64,000 nucleotides of DNA from Rhodosorus marinus (taxonomy: Eukaryota > Rhodophyta > Stylonematophyceae > Stylonematales > Stylonemataceae), in the NCBI GenBank assembly GCA_029953675.1, contig JAMWBK010000008.1, positions 1,645,001 through 1,709,000 of the forward strand, written 5' to 3'. A program made the position numbers and the translations under genes. Of this stretch, positions 44,742 to 55,875 are shown one piece after another. The notes beneath the pieces were generated by a model. It was given only the letters and a program-made list of their open reading frames with translations. It did no database searches and was not told the origin of the DNA. How positions within the stretch are numbered: position 1 is the first letter of the stretch; each line of letters opens with the position of its first letter.

Positions 44742-47212
44742 ACTACTCTCTCCACTCAAAGCTTTCCGCACACCTGCTAAACAGCGCCCTCATCTATTCG
44801 AAGATACATACATACTTTACAACACATCTATATACATACAGGATCACTAAAAAGTCCCCACACCTACCTCGCTGACTCCCCATCCCAGCCGTCAGGACCA
44901 ACCTGCCCATCCTTAAAACCAACGGCGGAACTCAAGTCCCGCTAACCATTGCCAATCCGGCCAACATCACCAACGAGGCTGTACAGGAACAAAACTATTT
45001 AATCGTCACTAGCTTTTTAAAAATAATTCACAAACCTCTATCAATCAAAATATATCCCATTTTCGTCCATAATCCAGTTATCAATCAATAAAATATCGTA
45101 TTAAATATTATAACTAAACTCATATCTAGATGACTCTTATCAAGTAGTATTCTGACTCAAACAAATCCTCAATTCAGAACAGACATCGTGCCACTAAGCG
45201 AAATTTACTGGACCCCCTTGTTGTATTACCATAAAATATATTTCATAAACTAAAGTTTCATTATTATGGATAGATTCGACAGAAGGTGAATCAGGATAGG
45301 GGGGTGAGTATTGCGATGGATATATCGTAATCGGCAGTAATCTGTATTGATTTTCAGGATTTGTAATTTTGCTGACACTCATTCATGACAAAAAAGTGTG
45401 TATTTTATTTTGAATTTTCAGGTTGGTTTGCTAGGGTTGGATTTTGGGATTGTTCGGTAGGTTTGGGTTTAGGATGATGCGCAGGTGGTGTTTGTGGTTT
45501 TACTATTGTTTCGGCGGGTAGGGTAGGTGAGTTGAGAGAGTGTGGCGGTTTAGGGACTTGGGTGTGAGTCTTGATGGACTTGAAGATGGATTTTGAACAG
45601 GTCATGTGGACATTAGTGTGTATATATCGTATACGTTGAAGTAGCAGTTTAGTATAGAGGAGTTTACACTTGGAGTACAACCTCCTGAGGTTTTTGTTTG
45701 TAGTTGTTGTGTATGTTTTTGGAGAGGGGAAAGGAATGTGGGCTAACCCGGCTGACCAACGCACCGAGATTGGCAATGGTGAAACGTGTGTGTGAGCAGT
45801 CTGTTATTGGAGGGAAGGGATGTTGTGCTGGAATGCCGGCCCTGGATTGAACGTGGTTTTGGGGTGTGTTGGGGAGGGGGCAGGGGGAGGGAGAGACACG
45901 GAGTGTTTTTGCGTTTTTTTCTTCTTTGGCAGTGGTTCTGGTTTGGTCCTGGTTTGGCTATGACTAGCTCCCCGGGGGGAGCAACAAGCAGGCTAAGCGG
46001 GAAGTTTTTCAGTTTGGGATTGCCTGCATCGGATGCGCGCGGTTAGCAGAATCGAGCTGTATCCTGTTGGAGTGTGGGGCGGGCTGATTGGGAGAGTGGA
46101 ATTGCGTATGATGCAAAGGCGCGAGCAAAAGTCTGAACATGAGAATCTGGGGTTTCAAGCTATCATTTTGACCTGACTTCTCTTGGGTCGCGTGGGGAAG
46201 CAGGGAGGTTGGATGGGAAGGACAGGATTGGGATTTGGTATTTGTTTACTTCGTTTCACTGCAGAGCACGCAGCGCGGACGGGTGATCTGTGAATAGAAT
46301 TGTCCCAGGGGAAAACCAGGGGAAGAATGACTTGGTACAAGGTGTATTGGATGGAGAGGGTTAGTTCTCGATGACATGTGGGAAGCTGTTATCCTGATAG
46401 ACTCCTCTCATGGCTGAGCACTGGTCAGGAAGATAAGCCCAAGCTTCCATTTTTGGGTGTTCGAAGAAATACGAAGCTGGAAAACCATAGTTCCCTCTAT
46501 TATCGAACATATTCGCCTTGCGTTTTGATCCTTTTTCAAACAAGATAGCGCATGCAGGCCAAAAAAAATGGCATTCCCGGTATTTAAGCTTTTTGGGTGT
46601 CATCCGAAGCAAGCCATTCGAGGAGCATGTTTACATAGCGACTACCAGATACAGGGGAGCCTGTGCGGGAAGGTGAAACAAGACAACACAAACTGTAACA
46701 ATCCATATCCGGGAATTTCACAACGTGTCCGGGAGAGTAAACTCTCCAACCCCGGGTTTTCCACACACTTTCTTGCAGAATTCGGATAGCAAAGTAACCT
46801 TCGACAATTACATCTGTGAAAATTTTGACGAAGCAACTGGAATTCGCTCTTCCCTTGATTGAAAAGTTCCCATCCGTGGCAAATTTTCGCCTCCGTTAAC
46901 GGCTCAACGCTTGGTCCGTTCCCTCCCGACATTCCCACATCCAAAAAGTTCTATTTTTATGAAATCGATCGTAGGTTAGATACGATTAGATTATGGTCGA
47001 ACCATCGGATACCGGAAAACGGAAAAAACGATATCAATTTCAAGGTTTTTTTGCGGTAGTTAACGGAAGTTAACGATAATTAACGGTAATATAGGTAATT
47101 GTCAGTAAATTATGCGATTTGGGCCAGTCTACCCTGAAGGCGTACTCATTTTGTGCGGGTGGTTAACCTGTGAATCGATATTCATTGATTCTTCTGCAGC
47201 TCCGGACCTTGT
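44742..47212. other. Long non-coding region
   Basis: No supportable gene in 2.5 kb. AT-rich from 44.98 to 45.4 kb. A piece at about 46125-46195 (catgagaatctggggtttcaag ... ctgacttctct-t/g-gggtcgc) also occurs at 34660-34715, so it is a dispersed repeat. Near 47050-47095, gttaacg/attaacg units repeat four times at about 10-bp spacing. A minus-strand frame at 46.36-46.6 kb reads protein-like for about 70 residues but has no partner. Confidence 0.5.
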
Positions 47213-47345
47213 ACCTTCATTTCCGTGCCACAGCAAGAAATTTAAAACGGGTAAACAACGAGGACAGACGGTCAGGGTGCTCGCAGGACAATTCCCGAAG
47301 CCAACGAGAACCAACGGAATCCATAAACCTAACTCCTCTAGTCGT
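47213..47345 (-). mobile_element. RLE-C fragment
   Basis: ccacagcaagaaatttaaaacgggtaaacaacgaggac and ccgaagccaacgagaacc are the C-terminal module seen at 35.1 kb; both ends are truncated. Confidence 0.75.
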
Positions 47346-47489
47346 TTGCCTTTTGGGTTTTCTAGTCTGTAAGTGTCGAAGATCATTTCCTCGGTCATCT
47401 TGAAAAAGAAGTCCAAACCCGGAACTGAGCTCATCGATCCGACAGGATTTGGACCAGAGCTCCATATGTCGCGATGTTCTCTTTTATTG

Positions 47490-47605
47490 ATTCAGATAAT
47501 GCCCTCCCCCTACTACTGGCACTCTAATCTCCCCTCCAGCCAAGGCTGTGAGAATCGTACTGACGGTTGTGGTTGCCAGTTTCTGAGCCCACCGTGCGAA
47601 ATGCC
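47490..47605 (+). mobile_element. RLE-A finger fragment
   Basis: The plus reading YYWHSNLPSSQGCENRTDGC then CQFLSP aligns with the A-type finger (PWHSNRPSFCQGCESRIDAC then HFLGSC). The first Cys and the His are lost. Confidence 0.6.
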
Positions 47606-47890
47606 CCAACCGAGAATTTCTGCGTGAGCGCAGAGGGATATCCTCCGGTATTTGCAGTTATACTTTGTTCAAGTCGACTCCTTTGACACCTGGTTTCGTC
47701 TCAGTGACGCGTCCGAGGCTGAAACTTGCGCCCAACAACATGTTCCTACGCATCCTGGTGTTGTAATCAATAGTGAACAGTTCGACCCAAAAAATGAAGT
47801 CCGTCTTCGCGCTTCAGGCTGCGTTGCGAAAAAAACCGCCACCCAGTGGTGGTGGCATAGTTCCCCGGGGCTTAAGGGTTTATTAGACAA
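47606..47890. other. Downstream region of beta-helix gene 1
   Basis: Contains the 3' UTR of the gene on the minus strand. No other feature seen. Confidence 0.4.
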
Positions 47891-50242
47891 TCAAATGACT
47901 CTAAGAGCTTTGACTCTGGCCGCCTCGAAGTCGTTGTTGGTCAGTTTGAGGCCTCCGACGGGACTCGTCATGCTATCATAGAAGGTAATCGCATACTGGT
48001 AGCTCGACGATGGCTGGAGAACTGCTCCGGAAATCTTTACAGCCCTTGAGTTTGCCAGAGTAATTGCCGAAGGGGAGCCGCTCATCCCCGAGAACCCCAA
48101 CACCCGCAAAGATAGATAATTACAACCTTCGAACTGCAGCTGGCCAGAGTAGGAGCGTAGTGAGTTTTTGACTGTTACGCCGTATACCACTGGGGCATTG
48201 ATATTCTTCATTGTTACAGCCCTGAAACTGTACCGGACCAGCATCTTGTTCAATGAAATCTCTGTGGTCGAGGGAGATTTGCTGTCAACGGAAATACCCG
48301 TATTCACTCTGCGAACCTCTACATTAGTCAGGATCACACGATTGGGTCTCATCAGTTCTCCATCGTGCGTGGTAATAACCCCATAGACACTACCTTCGGC
48401 GTAAATATCGTCCCCGAAAACACCGCCGACGCCGTTCTCGATCCTCAGCGCATGCTGCTGACTCATATCCCCGGCCCAAGCCCTTACTCTCTCCACAACG
48501 ACGTTATCCACCACTTTCCCATTCTCCACATTGCTTGAAAGCGTGATCAGACCATCTCGGTTGCTCTTGCCCGTGATTGTCCGGAGGGTCACACCATCGA
48601 TCTTATCGGTCGTTGGGAAAACCATCAACCCCACTCCGGAGGAGTACTCAAAATCACAGTGCTTAACGGCAGTTCGTCCGCTCCGGATCTGAAGCAGTGG
48701 CAATCGTGACCCATCGCTGACGAGGTTCCGAAGTCCCACAAACCTGCAGTCCTCGATGGTGACGTCTTCGGCGTAGACGACTACTGGAGTATCGTGCTTG
48801 TTCAGCTGCTGGACGTTGATTCCAGACAACGTCAACGGTTTCCTGATAACCACCGTGCTTACGTCAAAGACACAATTCGGGCCGGGTCCTACGAGCTTGA
48901 CATAGGGATCTGCTGCCAAAATCTGTTCTTCCAAGCCCACACTGCACAGTAACGTCACTATCGGTGCGGAACCCTTGATGGGTGCATCCGTAGGCTCGGG
49001 AACCGGCGTGGCGCTAGGAGAGGGTAGCGGCGAGTCTGTTGGCTCTGGTGTGGGTATTGGCGTTGGTGCCGGGGTTGGTGTGGGAGAAATCAACAACACA
49101 GACGCTATAGTAGCCTTGGAGAGCGTCGACTCTGACACATGCAGCTCACTTGCAGTCAGACCGTAGCCAATCTTGAATGAGATGCCGTATGCGTAGCTTG
49201 TTCTGTCGCCGAGGACGACGGATCTCAACTTGACGTTCTTCGACTCATCGACTTCCACAGCCGCTCTCTTTGATTGTCCCTCCGCAATGTACAAATCCTT
49301 CCCTCTCAGCCCATCACAGTTCAGGAAGGTCGCGGCTGCTCTATTCCCCCCCGGCACCGGTGCAGACACACGTACGTCCTCAACCCGAAGACGTCGTACA
49401 TTCCTCATAAGCAAGGGCTGTCGCGAGCCCGTGGAGCTAATCCTCGAGATTCTGACAGTGTCGTGGGGAATTTCGGGCTGGGTCTGGAAGATGATTCCAT
49501 ATTTGTTGTCCTTGACGCGTACATTGGATATTGTGATGTTTCTGTTCGCCTGCAGCTCTTTGTGGTGATCCTGAATGGCCAACCCATAGTAACAGCCCTC
49601 GGCGTAAACATTGCGAACTACACAGCCCGAGACACCGTCGCTTACTTCAACAGCACCTTTCAGAGTGGGACCGTAGGCCCTGACGTTCTCGACAACAATG
49701 TTTTTGGTCGTTCGTCTGTTTCCTTTTGCTGTAGTAAGGGAGACAGTTTCTCGACTGTTGTGCATCCCTACAATGTCACGCACGAAGCCGCCGTCTATGT
49801 CAGGGCCATCGTCATGTGGTGGGACGATGGTGATCCCGTCCCGCGCAGAATTTATCAACTGCCCTCGTTCGATATGGAAGTCGCTGGCACGCACAACCAG
49901 CAAGGACTCTCTCAGTTTGTCAAGCACCGTCCCATGGTTACCAATAAGAACGAAATCATAAATGCTGAACCCCTCGGCCACCACATTAAACACTGTCATC
50001 GCGAGTCCGTCCTTTAACTGAGCATGAACTCCCCGGATTGTTATGCCGGGTCTGCTTATTAGAATAGACGATTCAATGAACCACAGACACCCTCCCGCTG
50101 GAGCGAGTAGCTCCGAACCCGCCGGAGCATCCTTAACCTGCTCCTTTAAGGGTATTCTACAGTCTAATACAATCGGGTCGGCACACCGGCTGACCCCCAA
50201 AAGTAGTGCAAAGGCCACTAGAAAACATCTCAACGTCTTCAT
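47891..50242 (-). CDS. Secreted twin beta-helix protein 1
   Basis: 783 residues, single exon, ATG at 50242. Signal peptide 1-20 (MKTLRCFLVAFALLLGVSRC), mature protein from about ADPIVLDC. Two homologous halves: domain A (about 22-390) and domain B (about 440-783), each opening with hydrophobic-x-LxC-x2-PL-x2-Q, joined by a TPTPAPTPIPTPEP linker. Both halves show dozens of short beta-strand repeats of the parallel beta-helix (PbH1) type (NIVVENVRAYG, NITISNVRVKD, NGVGGVFGDDIYAEG). Right-handed beta-helix folds are common in polysaccharide lyases, pectinases and carbohydrate-binding surface proteins; no lyase catalytic signature is obvious, so binding or hydrolysis of wall polysaccharide is inferred. 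A paralog of similar length is at 58.15-60.5 kb on the same strand. Confidence 0.85.
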   Translation of the reverse strand: MKTLRCFLVAFALLLGVSRCADPIVLDCRIPLKEQVKDAPAGSELLAPAGGCLWFIESSILISRPGITIRGVHAQLKDGLAMTVFNVVAEGFSIYDFVLIGNHGTVLDKLRESLLVVRASDFHIERGQLINSARDGITIVPPHDDGPDIDGGFVRDIVGMHNSRETVSLTTAKGNRRTTKNIVVENVRAYGPTLKGAVEVSDGVSGCVVRNVYAEGCYYGLAIQDHHKELQANRNITISNVRVKDNKYGIIFQTQPEIPHDTVRISRISSTGSRQPLLMRNVRRLRVEDVRVSAPVPGGNRAAATFLNCDGLRGKDLYIAEGQSKRAAVEVDESKNVKLRSVVLGDRTSYAYGISFKIGYGLTASELHVSESTLSKATIASVLLISPTPTPAPTPIPTPEPTDSPLPSPSATPVPEPTDAPIKGSAPIVTLLCSVGLEEQILAADPYVKLVGPGPNCVFDVSTVVIRKPLTLSGINVQQLNKHDTPVVVYAEDVTIEDCRFVGLRNLVSDGSRLPLLQIRSGRTAVKHCDFEYSSGVGLMVFPTTDKIDGVTLRTITGKSNRDGLITLSSNVENGKVVDNVVVERVRAWAGDMSQQHALRIENGVGGVFGDDIYAEGSVYGVITTHDGELMRPNRVILTNVEVRRVNTGISVDSKSPSTTEISLNKMLVRYSFRAVTMKNINAPVVYGVTVKNSLRSYSGQLQFEGCNYLSLRVLGFSGMSGSPSAITLANSRAVKISGAVLQPSSSYQYAITFYDSMTSPVGGLKLTNNDFEAARVKALRVI

Positions 50243-50734
50243 CTTCAGCAGCTGGAAAATGTTGTCTTCCTGAAAGTCGTTATCTATTGCACCGCCTCAA
50301 CCACTCCTACCCTCACGTCTCACAGAACCATTCACAAGGTACACGGATCGTTCTCCTCGTCCGAGAGATTGGCAGGGAGAAGCGGAGCCATTCTACGACA
50401 CTATGTATCCTGTCACTTCCACCCATAAGCCGCACCCTGCTCTACCACCTGCCCTCAAAAAAAAAGACCTGCCGGCTCAAAACCGTACACCATCCGGGAC
50501 GGCCATAATCCCAATAGATGATAAACAACAAAAAAAAAGACACTTTCGCATCCAGCACAGAGTACACAGCGCTTGGGTAGATCCAAAATATGGAGGGCAA
50601 AAATAGGAAGACCTTCAAGAGGATCGGAGGCTAGACTGAATAGACAGACAGACTCTAAAACTGTTGTCCTACTCAAATTAGTCCCAATTCGTTGGCGAGA
50701 AGAACCTGCTCCGTTCCCCAGTTGACCAGTCGAA
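50243..50734. other. Upstream region of beta-helix gene 1
   Basis: No TATA box recognised. A-runs at about 50460 and 50530. No gene. Confidence 0.4.
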
Positions 50735-50905
50735 CGAATGGTTTAATCGGAGGCTGAAAAAAAAAACCCCGAGGGGAAAAAAAGACTAAGCGCGGCGAAG
50801 TACTCGCGCCTCCAACATCAGAGCGGCATTCATGCGCCACAGCAGGAAACTTAAGCGGGTAAACAACGATTGAAGACGGTCAGGGCGTTCGCGGCCTTGC
50901 AGTAT
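50735..50905 (-). mobile_element. RLE-C 3' end
   Basis: Reverse complement of the type C tail: ggtttaatcggag, ccccgagggg, cgcgcctccaacatcagagc, then aaacttaagcgggtaaac. 5'-truncated. Confidence 0.8.
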
Positions 50906-50907
50906 TC

Positions 50908-51062
50908 AAGGGCACCCAATGAGGGGCCATTTACTAAAAACTCAATAATTATAAATATTTAGACAACTCTTTTCATATGCGTAGCAACCTGACTAACGAC
51001 CGTAGATGATTGCACAATGAGCTCCCCAAGAAAAGGAATTAGCGAATACAATAAAAATTCAG
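50908..51062. repeat. Dispersed repeat, related to 52035-52200
   Basis: cagtattcaa...cacccaat, aactcaataat, atgattgcacaatgaN-ctcc and caagaa(a)agga occur in the same order at 52.04-52.2 kb. About 155 bp, no coding potential; both copies lie next to type C ends. Confidence 0.7.
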
Positions 51063-51094
51063 ACGGTGTGGCTGTCGGTGTGGCCAATTTCCTC

Positions 51095-51250
51095 CCGAGC
51101 GCTTTTCTCACAGGTTCCAGCCTTTGTGGAGAGCTTTGGGCATCTGACAAAAGCCCCGTTTGGAGAGGCTGCGGAAATGTTTACTAACCATTCTCCTGAA
51201 TATTTGGGACTCTTCCGCCGTTTAAAAAGGGTACGGCTCTGTATATAATC
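51095..51250 (+). mobile_element. RLE-A C-terminal module fragment, plus strand
   Basis: AFVESFGHLTKAPFGEAAEM then FTNHSPEYLGLFRRLK is a diverged copy of the A module. Rare plus-strand orientation in this window. Confidence 0.7.
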
Positions 51251-51516
51251 TATCAGGATCCTCGCCGAACCGCCGCCACCACCGCCCCTAGCACGATTTT
51301 GTTCTCCCTAGTTCCTAGTTACCTGGCCGGGCTGATCGCTCCTCACGTAAGAACATCTGCTTGGATGAGAGTGAGCATAGCACGTCACTTTGTCTTTGCA
51401 GACAACTGTGGCAGTCTCGCTTGACTCCTACGAAGTCACCTCTGTGTGACTGTCGACGGCTTAATTTCTGACCATGGGGAGATTCGCGTTCGCGCGACCT
51501 CCCCTAACTCCCTCAT

Positions 51517-51750
51517 CCTACTGAATATTTGGCGCTCTTGAGGCGTTTAAGTGTCTCCCTTTGGCGATATTCCAGCGACATGCTTTCCGAGGCGCGCCAT
51601 CGGCGCCTGGGGTTGCATACTTCCCTCCCTAGTTATTAGTTCATCTTCACGCCTTGCGTAGCGCTTCAGGCTATGCTAGTAAAGTCCAGTTCCTAGTTCC
51701 TTCTCACGCCCTGTGCGTAGCACCGCGGGCTAAGCTTGTAAAACCATCAT
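51517..51750 (+). mobile_element. RLE-A 3' end, plus strand
   Basis: ctgaatatttggcgctcttg through gcgctcttg...ggcgcgccatcggcgcctgg to aggctatgctagtaaagtcc, then a second tail unit (ttctcacgccctgtgcgtag ... ttgtaaaacc). Two tails in a row, as in the minus-strand arrays. Confidence 0.8.
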
Positions 51751-51835
51751 CTCAATCCTCCTTTCCCCAGTTCACCAATCCGAACACAAGCCCCTCTGTG
51801 CACAACTTGCACCAGCTAAGCACTATTCAATCTTT

Positions 51836-51962
51836 CATTCGCGGCGCAAACCGCTGCCTTGATGGTGGAGGTGCGCGATGTTCTCCCCCCTGGTCATTGT
51901 TTTCCGTTCCGCTGGGGTTTTTTTTCTTTTCAGCTCCGATTAAACAAGAATTCATTCAGCGA
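51836..51962 (+). mobile_element. RLE-C 3' tail fragment
   Basis: cttgatggtggaggtgcgcg, ctggggttttttttc, agctccgattaaacaagaat and tcattca. Confidence 0.75.
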
Positions 51963-52034
51963 TCGTTCTAAAAGAAAACCGTCTACTGCTTATAAAATTC
52001 AGGACGCCATAAAAATCGTATAAATAAGTTTACG

Positions 52035-52200
52035 ATTTCAGTATTCAAAACACCCAATTATAGGCCAGATACTGAAACTCAATAATCAGAAAGATTTAGG
52101 CAGCTCCGATCAGATAGATGCTATCCAACTTTCGGATCAGATGATTGCACAATGAATTCTCCAAGAATAGGAGTTATGGAATATAATAACAGAATTTATG
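52035..52200. repeat. Dispersed repeat, second copy
   Basis: See 50908-51062 for the shared motifs. Follows a type C tail by about 70 bp. Confidence 0.7.
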
Positions 52201-52332
52201 ATCCCCTTAGCGAACCCCATGAAGGGACAGGAATCGACCTGGAAATTTGAGGTTTGAAAAACTAAATATTTTAAACCGGGAAACGGGTAGATTTAGGGTT
52301 TACGAGTTTCGATCGCCCGCATGAAAATAATT

Positions 52333-52565
52333 GTTTTTAAATAGTTTTTGGATTGTGAACAGAGTTTGGATGAAAAAAAACAAAAACCGCCCGTTTACTG
52401 TTAGCCATATTTGATTGGATGATTGTTCCAATGGAAGTGTTTTTAAATAGTTTTTTCGACGGCTGTGAACACAGTTCTGATATGAAACGCCTTTTTTAGA
52501 GTTTAGCCAGATGAGATCGGATGATTGGTTAAACTGCAAGTGTTTTTAGATTATTTTAATGATGG
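52333..52565. repeat. Tandem repeat, about 105 bp x 2.2
   Basis: gtgtttttaaatag(ttttt), gtgaacacagtt, gttagcca and gatgattg-gtt recur at about 52332, 52439 and partly 52541. Confidence 0.8.
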
Positions 52566-52900
52566 TTTTCGTCTGTTTGGAATCGCGCGAAGTTGATGAT
52601 ATGGATAGTGGATGTGTCCTTGTGGGCGAGGAGGAGCCGCCTCGGTTTTAGGTCCTGGTTTCAGATGGCACAATCTCACACGAGTCAATGCAGGATCGTT
52701 CTAGATGTTTTCAGAAAACTTCCCACCTCCTTTCGCGGGGTGGTCCTGTAGAACTCAAGCTGGTTAAAAACCCTAGAAACGAGTGTTTCCAAAGTGGGTT
52801 TACGCCCTTTCTTTTTAACTGAGTTTCCACGGCGAAATATCAACCTCCCATGTAGCCTGCCTTTGTCAGCAGAAAAATAGGCTATCTGAACTTAACTAAA
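52566..52900. other. Non-coding stretch
   Basis: No gene or repeat recognised. Confidence 0.4.
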
Positions 52901-52904
52901 GCCT

Positions 52905-52968
52905 CGGGGTGGCCTGTGGTTCACCTCGGGGGTTTTTCTTTCAGTCTCCGATTGCAAAAATTCACATT
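52905..52968 (+). mobile_element. RLE-C tail scrap
   Basis: cacctcgggggtttttctttcagtctccgattgc ends where a type B/C-like minus-strand fragment begins, forming a tail-to-tail pair. Confidence 0.65.
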
Positions 52969-53215
52969 CGACGGCTAACAACCGCGAGAAGGGAGAACTA
53001 CACTCGACGCCAAGGAACGAGCCTCGAGGATAAGGGCCGCTAATCTCCGCCACAGGGCTAGACAAAGCAGAGATTGGAAACGCGTCAAGCGATCAAGTTG
53101 TTCCCCAAAGTAACTCACGCAACCAGATAACTTCTGCAACCGTCCATGACCACCAAAACAGCTCAACAGGATGAGGGACAAAGCGATGCACGAGGGCCGA
53201 TTGAAGTCCTCATTG
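52969..53215 (-). mobile_element. RLE-B-like 3' fragment
   Basis: The minus reading has ELFW...KLSGCVSYFGEQLDRLTRF and SLLCLALWRRLAALILEARS, the type B/C C-terminal module; the 3' edge caaccgcgagaagggagaac resembles the 10.26 kb end. Confidence 0.65.
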
Positions 53216-53700
53216 ATTCTGTTGGCGCACGGTTGTAGCCGGACAGAACGACACCATTAGGGCCTGGCTGACAACGGAGTAAGCCAGGGAGATGTCAAGC
53301 GAGGCGAGGCCAAGGGGTAACTGTAGCCAACTGCGACACCAAAAATAGAACATAGATGCTACCAAAAATAGCACTGTGTTTAGATGAGAGATATGTAGAG
53401 GCCTTGTCTGAGGGTATGAATAGGCTAGGACGGAGTAGAATATGATAGGGCTTAGAAAAGAGAAGTCAGGGGGAAAATATTCTTTGGACTTGTCAAGCAA
53501 CTCTTCGTGAGGGGGTTACTGAGACGCAAAAAAGTTCCAATAACTCCACTGCGGGTCAACAGTATATGATCTATGCACCGAATGTACTATCCAAGCTACG
53601 CGATATAATCTGACCATCCAACTAGGCTAAGGACGTAAGTCAACACACCGGCGGCGAACAAACCCGATCGTCTTTCGAACAAGCAGTAAATTAAACGTTT
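53216..53700. other. Non-coding stretch
   Basis: A minus-strand frame at 53.21-53.5 kb has hydrophobic runs but starts from no clear context and has no homolog here. I do not call it. Confidence 0.4.
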
Positions 53701-53701
53701 C

Positions 53702-53935
53702 CTCAGGCATTCGCCCTTCGGCTCTAGCTCATGGCCTGGTACCTCTGGTCATTGAGTGAAAAAAAAAACGCCCTGTGACCGTCTATCCTCGTTGCTTACC
53801 AGTCTAAGTTTCTTGCTGTGGCGTGTGAACGCTGCTTTGATGTTGGAGGCACACGATCTTCGCCGAGCTTTTTTCCCTCAGAGTTATTTTTTTCAGTCTC
53901 CGATTAAACAAAATCATTCAAATTAAAGGTCATAT
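53702..53935 (+). mobile_element. RLE-C 3' fragment
   Basis: cattcgcccttcggctctag, ctggtacctctggtcattgagtg, an A-run, then ttggaggcacacgatcttcg and gtctccgattaaac with attcaaat. A decayed version of 39.4-39.67 kb. Confidence 0.8.
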
Positions 53936-54340
53936 CCTCTCCATGAGGGCAGACATGTTTAGGCACTGAACAGGCAATATTGATGTATATCTAGATATAT
54001 ACAATTCTTAATTGTCAAAAAACGAGTTGTAGCCGTTAACGTAGAGGCAATATATTCCCAGAAAAACGACGAAGTTCTAGTTTCAAGTCTCATAGATTCC
54101 ACATCTATGACCAGCTCTGTTGTCAATACTAGACAGCGCTTCGAAATATTTCCAATAAAAGAAGTTTGATGCCATTGGATTCTAAATTTTTCTATTTAAG
54201 AATTGTTCATTCCTCCGTCGCCATTTCGATATAAAAGAAATAGAAATAACCTATCGCCACGCAGCGGTGAGACCATGTTCACGCACCACTGCTCCTGGCC
54301 GGCAGCTGTCCAACGAGCGCCGGTGCTAATATTAGCAAAG
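53936..54340. other. Non-coding stretch
   Basis: AT-rich; nothing recognised. Confidence 0.4.
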
Positions 54341-54347
54341 TGGTATA

Positions 54348-54665
54348 CTATTCTTGTTCACAAAATTGGACTTCCCCCAATCTATCCCCGAAAACGGTAA
54401 CCCCTCTTTTGTTGATCCCTAACAAGACTGAACGATTGTACAAGTCCTGCCGTTGGCAAGGGCGACATTTATGTGACATATGGGGGATGGTGTCAGCGGC
54501 GAACTGGTCGTCCGCTCCAAGACAGGTCATCGCTGAGACTTTTCCTTTACTTATTACTAGTCCGTTGGGACCTTCGCTATGGAGTCGGAACCCTTTAGCT
54601 GAAAAAGTCCTAACTGAAAGTAGATTGTAAGCTAGTCCAGGAATATAGTAGATGTCTTTCAGCAT
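54348..54665 (-). mobile_element. Ty1/copia protease-integrase linker fragment
   Basis: The 105-codon minus reading opens LKDIYYIPGLAYNLLSVRTF, the copia block L-x-DV-x-YVP-x2-x-NLLSV between protease and integrase, then GFRLHSEGPNGLVIS. About 320 bp; no LTR nearby. Confidence 0.8.
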
Positions 54666-54840
54666 TATTTTCCCGCCAAGCTCAGGCGCGGAATTAATAC
54701 TGAACGGCGTCTACTGTATTCCTGGACTAGCTTGTAATCTACTTTCAGTTAGGATTTTCTTAGCCAAAGGGTTTTGACTCCATAGCGTAGGTCAAAACGA
54801 AATAATAATAAGTAAAGGAAACGTCTCAGTGATGGCCTGT
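54525..54840. repeat. Long inverted repeat over the copia fragment
   Basis: Left arm about 54525-54655, right arm about 54706-54840, spacer about 50 bp. Example: cctaactgaaagtagatt with gctagtccaggaata on the left; tattcctggactagc with aatctactttcagttagg on the right. Arms share about 85 percent by eye. Confidence 0.8.
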
Positions 54841-55875
54841 AAACATAGAGCGGACGACCAGTCGAGAGCAACGATTAAAGGCACTCCTAAAGTCTACCAA
54901 GAACAAACCGTAATCTGGCGAGCAGGTGAGATCCGAGCGAAGAAGTACTGATAGCAATGCACATCCACCACGATAGCCCGGGCCCAACTGCACGTGCCCA
55001 AAGAAACGACGGGGTTCGTGGACCAAAACTTTGACCAGCCACCGAGCTGCCAGTTTATGGATCACTTCCACCATGCCAATGGGCGAATGGCAGGAGTCGA
55101 AGCAGTGTGACCCGGCTTGGAGAGCAACCATAGCTGCGTCCATTCCACTAAAAAGAAATTCTGGGACCAAAACTGGACCAACCACCGAGCTGCCAGTTTA
55201 CGGACCACTTCCACCATGCCAATAGGTCGAAGGGCTGGAGTCGAAGCAGTGTGACCCGACTTGGAGAGCCAACATAGCTGCGTCCGTCCCAGTAAAAACC
55301 AGGCGGGATCACAAAAAGGATCGCCATTGATGATTCCCTCCAACACGGACGCAACCGCTTTCATACCGTCCTCACTCAAAATACGGAGGTATTCCACCCG
55401 CAAACCCGAGGGCCCAGGAGAACGACCCTTTGGAGCAGACTGGACAAGCTCACGCACCGCCTCCGAGGTGACCACCAGCCGCTCATCCTCATTGGACGGT
55501 ACTTGGAACGCCTCCAGACCGCGTCAAAAGACGGGTCCCACCAAGAGCCTGCTGCGGAAAAAGCGAGCGTTGCGGAGAAGCCATGTCGTCAGAATTCTCG
55601 AGCACAGGTTGCCGTTGCCGGAGGATACCGGCAGCACGCTGGAGATCACCGCCTGCCACAGCCTGACGCGCCGGTGTTGGCGACTAGACCTGAAATCTGA
55701 AGGGGGCCATGTAGAGAAGGAGGGGAGGGAAGCAAAGTACAGCGTTCGAGCTCTTCAGCTGGGCAGGCGGTTCTCCTGCGAAGCAACGACAAGAAGGCTG
55801 GTCAGGTTCGAGACGAGTAACGTGCGACGACGCTTCTCGGAATGGGTGCTAAATGAGCCTACGCGCAGCTCCACG
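54841..55875 (-). mobile_element. Non-LTR reverse-transcriptase N-terminal region
   Basis: The minus reading has VRELVQSAPKGRSPGPSGLR and VEYLRILSEDGMKAVASVLE, the RT motif 1-2 region (K-x-SPGPDG), then LRPIGMVEVVRKLAARWLV, and after a tandem duplication LVDFRSAFNRCSRL (motif A region D-x-S-x-AFN). This RT start is missing from every other copy in the window. Frames are broken; the YADD palm is absent. Confidence 0.75.
55021..55310. repeat. Tandem duplication of about 145 bp in the RT fragment
   Basis: gaccaaaact(tt)ggaccaNcc, then accgagctgccagtttaNgg and cttccaccatgccaat, then gtcgaagcagtgtgacccg, occur twice, from about 55021 and from about 55166. Confidence 0.85.

Noticed and set aside
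45405-45776. Minus-strand frame of 123 codons, Pro/Thr-rich
   Set aside because: Starts only at TTG, has no domain or signal peptide, and composition follows the local GT-rich plus strand.
46361-46612. Minus-strand frame of 83 codons that reads protein-like
   Set aside because: No recognisable domain, no paralog in the window, and no supporting splice sites seen.
49274-50017. Plus-strand frame of 247 codons opposite beta-helix gene 1
   Set aside because: Antisense shadow of a clear gene with signal peptide and paralog; the same occurs at 58.97-59.68 kb opposite gene 2.
53210-53500. Minus-strand frame with hydrophobic stretches
   Set aside because: No ATG context, no homolog and surrounded by element scraps; likely chance.
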